Shown here in pieces: positions 27,101 to 38,279 of a DNA stretch of 64,000 bases. How positions within the stretch are numbered: position 1 is the first letter of the stretch; each line of letters opens with the position of its first letter. Under the pieces are notes generated by a model that ran no database searches, was not told where the DNA came from, and saw nothing but the letters and a program-made list of their open reading frames with translations. The DNA comes from Colletotrichum lupini (taxonomy: Eukaryota > Ascomycota > Sordariomycetes > Glomerellales > Glomerellaceae), in the NCBI RefSeq assembly GCF_023278565.1, contig NC_064677.1:2976001-3040000 (forward strand), read 5' to 3'. Position numbers and translations under genes: made by a program.

Positions 27101-28450
27101 ATAACGCAATTTATTATATAAAATAAACTTTTATTTTAACGGGACACGAAGACTCGTCCCTAACCTACTTAAGTAATTAATAATAGGCGCTACTAAGTAA
27201 ACTTAATTAATAAAGTATATAATAAATCCGGGTACCGGGGACGAGAGGCTACTTATTTCCGCTTTATAAAACGATATTACTAACTAGGAATATATACTTA
27301 ATCCTAAGAGCTAATTATAACTTATAAGGCTTATTAAAAAGCTAGATTATAACGCTTTAATAACCCCTATATATTCATAATTTGAATTTACGAACCCTTT
27401 TTTAAAATCTATTTTAACGTTTAGTATATAAGTAAATAAAAAGTCGTTAAGGCGCGTTATAAGTTCATAGGGTACTTAGAAATACGGATTATAATAAACG
27501 CTATATTAAAAAATATTACGAAGTTTATTTAAGAAGATATTTTTTATTACTATAAGATTTATAATACTCTAATTATTAATAGAGGACGAGAGAATATAAG
27601 TACTATTACTTAGCTTAATTAACGATATAGTACTTAATAAAAAGTTATATTAGCTTATAACCCTCGCGCTAATGGGCTCCTTAAAAAAAGTTACTAACTT
27701 ATTATATATATACTTCGTATTTAGTTAGATTAGGGAAAGAAAATATTAAACTTATACTTATTACGACCCTTTTTATAAATAAGATAATTATTAAAGTATT
27801 ATTAAATTATATACTATTTTATTTTATTTATAGTTATTATATAACGACCCCGATTAAAAGGAGAACGGTAACTTAAAGAGTACTTAATTAAGAAAATATA
27901 TATATAATAAATTAAAAGGTCCAGGCCTAATTACGAGCTTTTACTTCTTTAATAAATAATTAAGAAGTTATAGCTAATAAAGTTGCTTAATATTAAGCCT
28001 AAACTTATAATTAGTTTAACTCTTATACTTTTTTCAATTAACGAAGTTATAGCTTAGCGATTTAGTTCTCGTTTTTAATATTTAATAAAAGATTAATATA
28101 TTAACTTTTAAAAAGCTCGATTATTATTAATAAGGGCCTTTTTATATTTACTTAGCTATTTTAAACGGATCGTTATATTAGCTAGAGACGCTTATTAATA
28201 ACCTAATTATAGGGGCTACTTATATTAATAATTAGCTTAAGAAGTTCTTAAAGTTTTTAAAAAGCCTTTACTTATTACCTAACGATTCTAATCTTTATAA
28301 TAACTTTATTTTTAACTTAGCCGACTTTTTATTTTTATAAAATAATATAATTAAAGCCGTAACCCTACTTTTTAATTATAATAATAATATAATAAACTTT
28401 AAGGACGAGGATACTTAATTACTTACTAAGTAAACCCGATTATAAATAAA
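24200..28450 (+). pseudogene. pol: Gypsy copy B pol relic: protease, RT, RNase H, integrase
   Basis: A protease-like region (about 24.3-24.6 kb) is followed by the RT. A-F-I-N-N-I-V-I-K, the F-I-D-D-I motif, has both Asp changed to Asn at 25,962-25,967. The connection block K-S-F-L-(G)-I-I-(N/T)-F-Y lies near 26,250. RNase H is recognisable from the D-A-S-I-K-G-W-G-A-like block near 26,460 and the L-L-E-T-D-A-R-V-L block near 26,650. Integrase follows at about 27,170-28,100, with remnants of the zinc-binding region, a D-R-G-x-E-N-like block near 27,580 and H-P-(R)-A-N-(G)-L near 27,660. RT before integrase identifies Ty3/gypsy rather than Ty1/copia. The relic is heavily stopped and non-functional. 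Confidence 0.88.
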
Positions 28451-28710
28451 AGCCTCTTAAGAGGGGTAAATTACCCCTTATTACTACCGATCCTTAGTAT
28501 AAACTACGAGTTTTGTTTATTAAATATTTATTTTATAAGGACATTACTAAATTTTACTAATTCTTTAGTTATTTTTTTACCTAGATCTAGAATAAAAATA
28601 TAAAAGGACGATAAGAAAAGAAGAATTGTTTTTTAATTATTACGATTAAAAACCTAACGACCTTATTTACTAATTATATAATCGTATTAAGAAACCCTAT
28701 CCTTCTCTTT

Positions 28711-29698
28711 AAGCCTCTAAACTTAGTTCCTTATTTAATTAAGCCTACTTAGTATCTAGCTTAGCCTATATAGCTTTTTATTTTATTTATTTTATTTTAA
28801 TATACTAATAGTTTTTACGAATTATAAATACGTAGTCTTTAGTAAGGTATATTAAAGGGGCGTCCTTAAGAACGGAATCGTATTTATCTCCCTCAGCCTT
28901 ATTATTATTAATATGGTTAAAAACTATATAAACCGAAGTTTTAACTCTCTTAATATTAGTTAGGATTAAAAACGCTATTTTATTATTATTTATTATATAA
29001 TAATAACGATAACCTTACGTAAGGTCGGCCCCGGACTATCTAATATTTTATTAATCGTAGCTCTTTTTAAAGTAGTATTTCTTACTTTTAAAATATATAT
29101 AATTACCGTATTAATTATTAAAATAATTTAGTAAAGAAACGTACTTAAAGTAGAAAACTAGTTTTCTAACCGGCTTATTAATATTAAAACTAATATATTT
29201 TTAAAAAAACCGTACGTAATAATTATAAAATATAATATTCCGAACGCTATAAGCTTAGATAAGTTAAGAATTAATAATAGGGGTTTATTTACTTAATTAC
29301 TAAAATAAAGGGCTAAAGGGACTAGCGTAATTATAATTAATAAAAACCCGACGGCTCTATAAAAATAATTCGCTTATAATACCCCGTTTATAAACGTACT
29401 TTTTAACAACGTTTTAATTTATAATTAATTATTAAAACTTCTAAGCTATTTACTTTTTAAAATACTTATTAACCTAAGGATTTATAATATAGAATTCGGT
29501 ATAAAGCTCTCTAGTTAATTTAAAAAGAGTTAACTAATTAGTAGTTTTAAAAATTTAAAAAAGAAAAACGTTAAATTAGGACGGGAATTAAAATAATTGA
29601 ATAGGTTAATACTTATTATAGTTTACTTTTTACTAACCTCTCGGAACTTATAGCCCTAAGTTTTTAAAAATTAATCTTTTTAGGAATAAAAGAAAAAT
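28711..29698 (-). pseudogene. Possible antisense ORF relic inside gypsy copy B
   Basis: Counterpart of 2,160-3,147 in copy A, opposite in direction to gag-pol. The frame is described there. Both copies keep it collinearly, so it was in the family before these insertions. The product is unrecognised. Confidence 0.33.
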
Positions 29699-30349
29699 AT
29701 TACTAAGGACGGATATTACGACGAGTAGTTTTAATAACTTAATACATATTATTAATAACCGAAGTATTATCTATAATAAATAAATAGATTATATTATTAA
29801 AAAAAAAAGAGAGGCTAAATAAAAAAAGATAATTATAATTAAGAAGCTATTATTAAAAAGAAGAAATAAAAAGGGATAAGAGGGATCGGGGGAAGGCCTT
29901 TATATACCCCTCCTTAGATCCGGGGTATTAAAAAGGAAAGTATTATAAGCCTCTTAGCTAATTAACGCTAAATTATAATTATTATATAAAGAGAGGAAGG
30001 AGTAAATTATAGGATTAGGGCCTTTTTATTATTTATAATTTAGTACCTTCTTTTTTAATTAATAAAGGCCGCCTTGCGATTAATATAAAAAAGTAGCTTT
30101 TTACTTAGCTACTTAACTTTTTTTTTTTCCTTTTTTAATTACTACTATTATTATTAAGTAGCCGTTTTTAACCTAAATATTCTTTAGCCTTCCTTTATAT
30201 TTTTAGACCTAAGTTATTACTTCCCTATAACTATTACTAATTAAAACTTCCTCTAATTTTTATTTCTTAATTTATTATATAAATACTAACTTAGCTATTT
30301 ATAATAGCCTCTTTTCCCCCTATTCCTTTTTTTAAACTAAATAATAAAA

Positions 30350-32430
30350 AGGACGTAGTGCGAATTTAGGGTCCGATTACGATAAAAAGCTTTAAAAATA
30401 ATACTAAATACTAACTAAGAAAGTAGAATTTAAATAGATATATTATTTTTAACGAAACTAACCCTAGGACTATAACGAATAATAAGAACTCTTAGTTCGT
30501 TAATTTTAATATAAATTATTAATATAAAGTATATATTAACTATTACTTAAACTTAGTACCTAAACGAACTAGTTTCTCTTAAATAATCTTAACCCCTCGT
30601 AAATTTAACTTTCTTAATTAGCTTAGTATAAGGGACGTAAATTTTTTTTTTAATTAGTACCCTAAGGCTTTTAAGGGTTTAAAAAACGAGAAGGCTTAGA
30701 TAAAATAAGGCTATTATAAAGTAATAGAGGTCCTAACTAATTAGTATAACTTTTAAAAACGCTTATTATATAAGGACTAAATTCGAAAATACGAGATCGG
30801 ATTTATAATAAAAGTTATAATACGAGACCTCGCTTTAACACGTAATATAATTATAATTAAAAAGGAATAAGAGAGTATTTTTAAACTAAATAAGACCTCT
30901 ACCCTAATCTTTTAAACTTAAAAAACTATATAAAAAATTGAGATTTTAACGTACTTAGTAATTCTTTTTTTTAATATTAATAATCTAAGTTATTTTATAA
31001 AAATAATTATTAATTAGCGAGATAGTATAGTTTATTAATACGATTTAAAATAAAGCCTTAGGCGTTTAGAGAGGATATTTATTAATAATATCTAAGTGCT
31101 AAAGGCCTTTTATAATCGGATCGATATGCCTCTTTATATTTAATAACTAATTAATATAAGCGCTTATATAGTCCTTATAATATAATAACTAAGTAAATAA
31201 AAATACGGTTTATACGTACTTAAGTAGGTTCGTAACGCGGTTTAATATAGCTAGCTTAACTTAATTTATAATACGTATTAATTAACTTATAAATACCTTG
31301 AACTATTTAATAATAAGCTCCGCGCGGCTTAAATTTAATAAATTAGCTATAAGTTTTAATATAATAGTTATTACCTTTTTAATATAATAAGACCTCTCTT
31401 AAAAAGGTCCTTCGAAAATATAATATATAATTAGTACTTTAAAAATAGGCCCTATATTAACTTAGATAACTTTAATTATATTATAACCGACGCTTATAAA
31501 ATACTAACTCTATAAAAGTCCAGTTCTTACCTACTTAGCTTTAGATTTATTAAATAAAATTTAAGAATTTATAACTTATATAATTACGGCTATTATACTT
31601 TTATAAATCCTATATATTTTAAGAAAAAGAAGGATATAGCTAAGAGCTTTAATTAAGAACTTATTATTTTTAAAAAGTTAACCTTACTATTTCGATCTTT
31701 AAAAATACTAAAAAATACTCGAGGATTTATAATAAATAATAACCCTAATTAAACTCCGTAAGTAATTAAATTAATAAAGGCTACTAATTAATATCTAGAC
31801 GCTATTATTAATAATTAATTTATATACCTAATTAATATCCCTAAGACCCGTCGAGTTACGTAGTCCTTATTAAATATATTACTATTTAAGTTATTACTAT
31901 ACCTTAGCCCGGCTCTTAATAAAGTTAATCTAAATAACTAAGAAAGTAGTTTTTTAAATACTCTAGTTAAGGGTAGAGATAGCCTTATTATAAAAACTTT
32001 AATTAAAGTACTAAGGGTCTAGTTAAAATAAGAAGCTATTAAACGTACCCTTTTTAATTATAATCGAACTATATAAAAAAATGGCGAACGCTAATATCGA
32101 GGGCTAGCTAAATTTTATTAGGACCTCTTATAATATCGTAATATATATATAAATAAAGCCGATATTAATAAGGGTACGAGGGAGTAATAGGTCGATTAAT
32201 ACGACGACCTAATTATAAAAGCTATATATATAACTCGAGCCTATGCTCTTTAAATATTATTATTAATAAAAAAAACTAAGAAGAATTAGAGTAACAAAGG
32301 TTGAGATTAGGAGATTACTAAGAAAGAATAGGATAAAAACTAAATAAAAAAGGTAGAGGAAGTAAAAAAGGCGGTTATAAAAAGAAAAGGTAAGCAGAGG
32401 GCTTAATATAATTAACTATATATAGTAATT
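30350..32430 (+). pseudogene. Unidentified sense ORF between integrase and 3' LTR of gypsy copy B
   Basis: One frame reads for roughly 650-690 codons in the same direction as pol, with stops only as TAA or TAG at positions that fit Gln, Arg or Trp. Readable blocks include K-Y-E-I-G-F near 30,790, F-Y-N-R-I-D-M-P-L near 31,120 and Y-D-D-L-I-I-K-A near 32,205. The composition is Lys, Arg, Leu and Ile rich. The C-terminal 80 codons are very basic (Lys and Arg clusters, 32,290-32,400). No membrane segment, signal peptide or zinc-finger pattern was clear. The position, after integrase and before the polypurine tract, is the env or third-ORF position of LTR elements, but nothing seen here says envelope. 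It may be a captured host gene or an older nested element. Confidence 0.5.
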
Positions 32431-32461
32431 AAGACTAATTTAAAATAATTTCTTTTTATAA

Positions 32462-32493
32462 AAGATCGGGGGAAGAAGAAATTAGGGGACGAT
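32462..32493 (+). promoter_or_regulatory. Polypurine tract of gypsy copy B
   Basis: A nearly pure purine stretch (GGGGGAAGAAGAAATTAGGG is its core) lies directly before the first base of the 3' LTR at 32,494. This is the expected position of the plus-strand primer site of an LTR retrotransposon and supports placing the 3' LTR here. Confidence 0.75.
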
Positions 32494-32515
32494 TAGAATA
32501 GGGTAAAGTAATTAG
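32494..32515 (+). repeat. First 22 bp of the gypsy copy B 3' LTR
   Basis: TAGAATAGGGTAAAGTAATT plus AG matches the 5' LTR start (TAAAATAGGGTAGGGCAATT plus AG) apart from transitions. The LTR is cut here by the 515-bp element; its last five bases ATTAG are the target duplication. The rest of the LTR is at 39,685-40,064, inverted. Confidence 0.85.
32511..32515 (+). repeat. Target duplication ATTAG of the left-inserted 515-bp element
   Basis: The partner is CTAAT (ATTAG on the other strand) at 40,060-40,064, the inner flank of the right 515-bp copy, not the inner flank of this copy. This crossed pairing marks the inversion. Confidence 0.8.
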
Positions 32516-33030
32516 TTTAGTACTTATAGCTTTAACGAAGTAATATAGGATATTCTTATAAAGAATATAAAAGATAAATATTTATATAGAAGCAAGAATA
32601 TATAAATATAGGGGAAATAAGCGTATATAAAAGAGGTTTTTTGTAGTAAAGAGAGTAATATAGTTAAATTACTATATAAGAAGTTGCTTACTTAACGAAA
32701 GGTCTAGGTAGGCAAATACACGCCTATATATAGGCATAAAAACCTCCTACTAGAATATTCCACTGCTTATTAATTATAATATAATTAATAAGCGTATACG
32801 TAAGTGAATGCGTAATCGTGGTACGTAATTCCGTCTCGAGAGAATTCCAGCTTATTTAGCTACCTTCTAGCACTTTCCATTACCCACGTAAGCTTATGTC
32901 AGCAGTATTGCTTACATAATCAATACCTATAATAATCTATAGAAATCGTAGATTAATATGGTATATAGTTAGCTTACGTAATATTGATAATAAGGCGAAT
33001 AATAAGGTAAACAAAGTTACCTTCGTAATA
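32516..33030 (+). mobile_element. 515-bp element, left copy (solo LTR or small non-autonomous element)
   Basis: It starts TTTAGTACTTATAG and ends CTTCGTAATA. It matches the inverse of 40,065-40,579 over exactly the same length. A 5-bp target duplication favours a solo LTR, although the ends are not clearly TG...CA. It contains a palindrome around CTTATTAATTATA (32,766-32,793) and GCCTATATATAGGC (32,722-32,735). It keeps far more CA and TG than its surroundings, so it has been less affected by RIP. No coding frame was seen. Confidence 0.85.
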
Positions 33031-36000
33031 GTAATACTATCATTAGTAATAATCTAGAGTAATATGAGTAACTTTAATATTATATACGTAAGTAGTAATA
33101 CTATTTCCGTTACGAAGAACTTAAGGACTAAGTATAATTACTAGAGCTAGACGTCGGTTATTAATACTTCTCTACTATCTTAGCGACTAAATAGTAGCGG
33201 TCTTTCTTATTAAACTAACCCTACTAATTAAGATATAATACGAAGTTAAGGTAATTAACTATATTAGTTAATAAGCTAATTTAGAACATCGCCCGGCTAT
33301 AATACTATTATTTTACTAGCGGACGCCCTGCGAGTACGTAATAAAGCTATTATATATTAAATTTCGTAAATAAACTACGTTTAGCTAAAAGCTAGGGCTC
33401 GTTACCGATACTTATAAAAAGAAGATTGTTATTAATAATAATAATACTATAGAAAGCCCTTTAGTACTAGAATAAGTTTATTATAATTACTAATTAGTAT
33501 AGAGTAAGCGCAGCTTATAGTGACTTATTAAAAAGGAGGGGCGAATAGGGATATTAAGGTATCTAGCTTATAGACTCTTAGCCTAAGCTAAGTAAGATAT
33601 TTATTATAATATAAATTAGCTTTATTTAACTAGTTAATAACTTAAATATATAGGTAAAGAGTTATTAATAAAGAGGATATAACCCTTTATTATAGCGACG
33701 ATATAGGAGCCTTATTAGTATTAATAACTATCATTAATTTAAAATAGCGAGTAGAGAGAGAGAAAGGTAGGATAAGATTATATAACCTAGCGGTCTATAT
33801 CCTACTACCCTATAAAGAGATATTATCGAATTCTTTATAACTTATTATTAATAAAAATCATCTTTACCTAATTCTAAGCCCTGATTACGTTAATAAGTTA
33901 TTAATAATAACTAACTTAGAAACTGCGCCCTTATTTAAGTTTATAAAGTTATTTCCTATAATTTATAATAGTTTTTAGTAGTAGTTAAGCTATTTTTAAA
34001 TTACCTCGTCTTTTAGTATCGTACTAGAGTGCGGCTTAGTAAAGTTTTTACGTAAATAATATTTAACGTTTACAGTAGCTCCTATTTCTAACCTAACGCC
34101 TAGTAATATAATATATAGAATTAGACATTATTAAATATAACGTGACTCTATTAGTTTTGAATTTTTAATTTTATTATTTAGTATAAAGACTAACCCTAGT
34201 GTTTTTTAAGTATATAATGCTATTGGAAATAAGAGCGCCGGTATAAATTATAACGGGGTTAGTTTTAACGGTACTAAAGGTCGTATTATAGCTATAAATT
34301 ATAATTCGAACTATAATAGCGGACTGCTTATAGGGGAGGTATGGGTAATTAATTAGTAAATTATTATTAAAATGCTCATTAAGTCGGTTAATGATAGAGA
34401 TTACTCGAATCTTAGTACTAACGGATTAAAATACTAAGAATTATTATAGGAATATAAGGCTATATATTCGGATTAAGAAGCCTTATTAGTAATAAGTTAT
34501 TACTATAGTAGTTAGGCTATATATTATAATCGTAATAATATAGAAGATATCTTACTCGCTACCTATATTAAGAAAGCTTTAATAACGACTTAATAAGTCC
34601 TTACTAAGTAATTAACTAGCCTAGGTAATTAAATAGCCTAGGTAATTAAGCGAGGCTTTATTATTATAAGTAGTATAATATTAAGAACCGTAACGTTAAC
34701 GTCTATAGTTATTACCTTTTATTAGTAAGTTAATATTAGTATATCCCCTAGTTAGTAAATAAAATGGCCGGGTTCGAGAGCCCCGAGGAACTAACTCTTA
34801 TTGCTTATAATTAGGTCTTATTATTATAACTAATTATTATACCTAATATAATCTTCCGATACGTAGCGTAACTTTTTCTATAGGGTTTAAATATAAGTAC
34901 TACGGAGTACTACTTAATAACTTAATACGCTAGACTAATTATATTTTATTTATAGCAGGCTAGAATAACTAACTATACTACTATGTAAAAGTTTTAATAA
35001 TAATATACCTATACTATTATTTTTTATACTAGACTATAAGCACCTACTCCCGTACTAGAGAGTAGAGGGTTTTATATATATATTTTAATCCTAATTCTCG
35101 ATTTTATATTATAATACTATTTTAAGCAAAGGTATTCAAGAGGTAGTATATTAAAATTAATCGATATAACTAGAAGTATAAGTTAACCTTATTTTAAACG
35201 TAGTTTAGTTTACTTTGTTATGTTTAAGCTGATAATTTAGATAACGAAGCATACTTAGTAACTATTTTAATAAGGATAGAGAGCGGAGGGTTTAAATAGT
35301 TATTAAAGACCGTTATTATAGAGAAGATAGTACTAAAGAATTATATAAAAGAGCGTTGTTAGCTTAGAATTGCCTAAGGGAACGACGCTAAGAAGATAGA
35401 TAGCTCGTACTAAGAAGGTAAATATTATTATATAAATACTATTATATAAATACTAATAAATAGTGATTACGTTAAGTAAGTACTGCCCATATTTATAGTA
35501 TTGAGTATAATCGTACTAGTATACTAGTAGTCGTATAAAAAAGATAGTATAGATATGATTACTTAATAGTATATAGTAGCGCCTGTGCGACTACTAGTGT
35601 ATCAGTATAATTATATTTAATATTACGGTATAGTAGTGTTCGTATTAGTATATAAATAATAGCAGACCTTAGATATAGGGGATAGTATATAGACGCTAGT
35701 ATAGATAGTATATAAAATAGGCCCTAATAGCTTTTATATAGGCCTCTATGTTTATATATAGATATTAGTATATAGATAATAGTATATATTAGCTAACTTT
35801 AGTAAGCTAGCTCTATGCTACGAGGCCTATTTTAATGCCGATTGTCCCGTATAGGCTAATTAATAAAGTTATTTTATAGTATAAAATGCGGCTTAGGTTA
35901 TCTACCGTACGTATATAATAAATACTCCTTAATTTATCAAACCTAAGTAGATAGTTTTTTTTTATTAAGGGATAGTAAGCTATAATATAGTAAATATAGG

Positions 36001-36450
36001 GGTTAGTAAAAAGGGATTTATTTTATATTTAATATACTTCTCTCTTTTCGTACGGATATTTAATATCTTAGTACTAATATAGTCTAGCTTAGTACGGGAG
36101 TACTTAGCCTATAAAAACCTTAAGTTAATAAAAGTACTCTATTTATAGTTTAAAATAAACATTAGCTTCGGTATTATTACTCGTAGGGGTTCTAAGTAAA
36201 TTAAAAAGCCAGTACTAGATTACCTAACCTTTATTATTAAAAATAGAGAGCGTACCTAAATATATAAGTTAGTCGTCGAATAACGTATATTATATTTAGT
36301 ATATATATTTCTAAAATCCGTGTTTATAAACTTTATAAGAGGGAAAGTTTAAAAAGTAAAAGAAAATCAAAAGAATAGTCTAATAAGATAGTATAAGTAT
36401 CCACTAATACTATATATGAATACCGTATAACCGATATTAAGAATCGCCCG
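33031..36450. other. Upstream part of the inverted segment, one unidentified coding-like stretch
   Basis: Before the inversion this DNA was joined, inverted, to the host-type region that now begins at 40,580, since GTAAT at 33,031-33,035 is the target duplication partner of ATTAC at 40,580-40,584. Most of it shows no recognisable frame. Around 34,020-34,600 a plus-strand frame reads well, with an Asn-rich block N-Y-N-G-V-S-F-N-G-T near 34,237 followed by helical sequence; the family is unknown. Around 35,440-35,800 there are short, loosely repeated GATAGTATATA-like units. CA and TG are somewhat more frequent near 36,390-36,520. Confidence 0.45.
34020..34600 (+). pseudogene. Unidentified coding relic
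   Basis: About 190 codons read with few stops. There is an N-terminal part with F-T-V-A-P-I-S-N-L-T near 34,067, then the Asn/Gly-rich block near 34,237 and an acidic helical part (S-V-N-D-R-D-Y-S-N-L-S near 34,385). I could not identify the family. Because it was originally next to the P450 relic (see the inverted segment), it may be another member of that host gene group, in opposite orientation to it. Confidence 0.35.
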
Positions 36451-36899
36451 AGCAGCTAGCAAAGGTGAAATAGTAAAACAAATAGAATGAATATATATTT
36501 ATAAGCCAGGGTTTAATATATACTATATAAGTATTAAAAACGGCTTATATATCTATATAGAAAGAGATTAGAGAGTTTAAAAAGGTAAAGGCCTTTTTAC
36601 GGACTCTTATACTTATTATAGGCCCAGGGAATTAAAGATTTTAATGGTCGTTAAGGAAGATTTTTAATATTTATATCTTTAAAAAATTATTTAACGTTAT
36701 TAAATTAATTACTATTAGAAAGCTCCGAAACGCGCTATATAGTACTAATATAATCTACTACATAGCGACTTTACGTACGTCCCGACGTAATAAATTATAA
36801 GCTAGATTCGATATTTATTATTATTATAAAGGAGGTTATAATAATAAGTAACGAGGATTTACTATTATAAAGAGTACGAAAACTATTTATGAAAGTCTT

Positions 36900-38230
36900 A
36901 TTAAACTAAACTTTTTAAAAAATAATTAATAATATAACTAACGGAGCGACGGAAACTCTTAATATTAATTAGCGAACGGTAACTATGCGAACTATAACTT
37001 TAACTAAAGAACGTATAAAACCTATTAAAAATAATAATAAGAGACTACTCTTAATAATAAGTAAGTAAACTAAAGAGCTATATATAGTAATTAAGATTAT
37101 ATTCGATATATAAAAAAAGTTGGAAATATAAAATAAGAACGTTAGGGTAGAGCTTTGCGTAGTTACTTCGGAGCTATAAATAGTTAAGAGTAAGCTATAA
37201 ATCATTAAAAAAGAGCTATAAATAATAAAAGAATACGTAAAGGATAAAAGTACTAAAACGAATAAAAGCTTTAAAATAATTATAGTAATAACTACGATAC
37301 GGAACGGCTTAAGCGTATTTTACGTAAACGTTACGCAAAGTAGTTTAAATAAGTAAAATTACGACTTATAAAGAGCTATACTAAGTAATATAATTTTAAT
37401 AAGCTATAGTAACCTTTATTCTATATAATTAATATATTAAGAGTTAAAAAAAGTAGTAATAAGCCTAATACTAGTCGGGTTCGGGCTATAGTAAAAAAGG
37501 AGATGCGCATAATAGATAAATAAGGTAATTAGCACTATTAGATTATTATAATAAACTTAAAGAATATAAATAGGATCCGGGTTATTTATTATAATAATAC
37601 TAAATATAGGCTTATTAAGTAAATTACGGAAAAAAGCTTTAGTCTTAGTATACGAGTTTTATAAAACGAACTCTACCCTATAAAAATCGATAATATAAAA
37701 AGAGCTAAGGTATTAAATAAGAAGGGTAATATTGAAGTTAAAGTAATAAAAGTACTTAGCTAAGAAAACGAGACTATTATTATTAAAATATCTTAGCTAA
37801 GTAAGTAAAATATACCTAAAGTATATAAGTCTATAATCGTATTCGTAACCAAGGCTAATAATATATATAAACTAATCTCTAAGGGCTTTTTTATATTAAA
37901 AAAGAGTTCGGTACGATAATAGTATTTAAGTAGCGGTTACGTTCTTAATAATATTATAATTATTAATAAATTACTAAGTATAAGGTATATTAGTATATAA
38001 ACCCCTAAGTATATAGACGATATATTAAGGTAAGTTACTATTATTTCAAATATAATAAGACGATTATAATATACGTACTTTATAATAAACCGTACGAGTT
38101 ATTTAGTAAGAACTATCCAAAGCTATATCCGCATTTTTATAAATAAAAAGGTCTAGATCTTTTAGCTTAATATAAGGAAATAGGCTAAGGTTTATAAAAG
38201 TTTAATAAATAACGAGGCGCTATATAACTT
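36900..38230 (+). pseudogene. LINE ORF1 relic (coiled coil, RNA-binding, CCHC region)
   Basis: An N-terminal Leu, Lys and Glu-rich coiled coil (about 37,060-37,240, repeated S-E-L and K-E-L units) is followed by a conserved middle block (V-Y-G-S-M-V-V-like near 37,815) and a C-terminal part (about 37,930-38,160) where CCHC knuckles are expected. Most Cys codons now read Tyr, as TGC or TGT becomes TAC or TAT under RIP. ORF1 proteins of Tad1-type LINEs coat the element RNA. The open frame on the opposite strand at 36,969-37,205 is a shadow of the coiled coil. Confidence 0.72.
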
Positions 38231-38279
38231 TATAATTATAGTAATATAAGAGCTATTAACGTAAAAGATAAAAAATAGA

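Larger units (their letters stand above)
20862..32515 (+). mobile_element. Ty3/gypsy retrotransposon copy B, about 12 kb, 3' LTR split
   Basis: Order on the plus strand: 5' LTR, leader, gag, pol with protease, RT, RNase H and integrase, a possible antisense ORF, a sense third ORF, polypurine tract, start of the 3' LTR. The 3' LTR is interrupted after 22 bp by a 515-bp element, and its remainder now lies inverted at 39,685-40,064. Reassembled, the element is about 12.0 kb, long for a fungal gypsy element; the excess is the roughly 4 kb between integrase and 3' LTR. Copy A is the second, inverted copy. Confidence 0.9.

Noticed and set aside
30350..32430. Starship captain (DUF3435 tyrosine recombinase) in the gypsy third ORF
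   Set aside because: I looked for the conserved R-P-G, L-R-Y-R-D-I and H-E-H-D blocks and did not find them in the readable frame.
36969..37205. 78-codon open frame on the minus strand
   Set aside because: It lies antisense to the coiled-coil region of LINE ORF1. Its hydrophobic Ile, Leu and Ser-rich translation is what the complement of a Lys/Glu coiled coil gives. It is a shadow frame.
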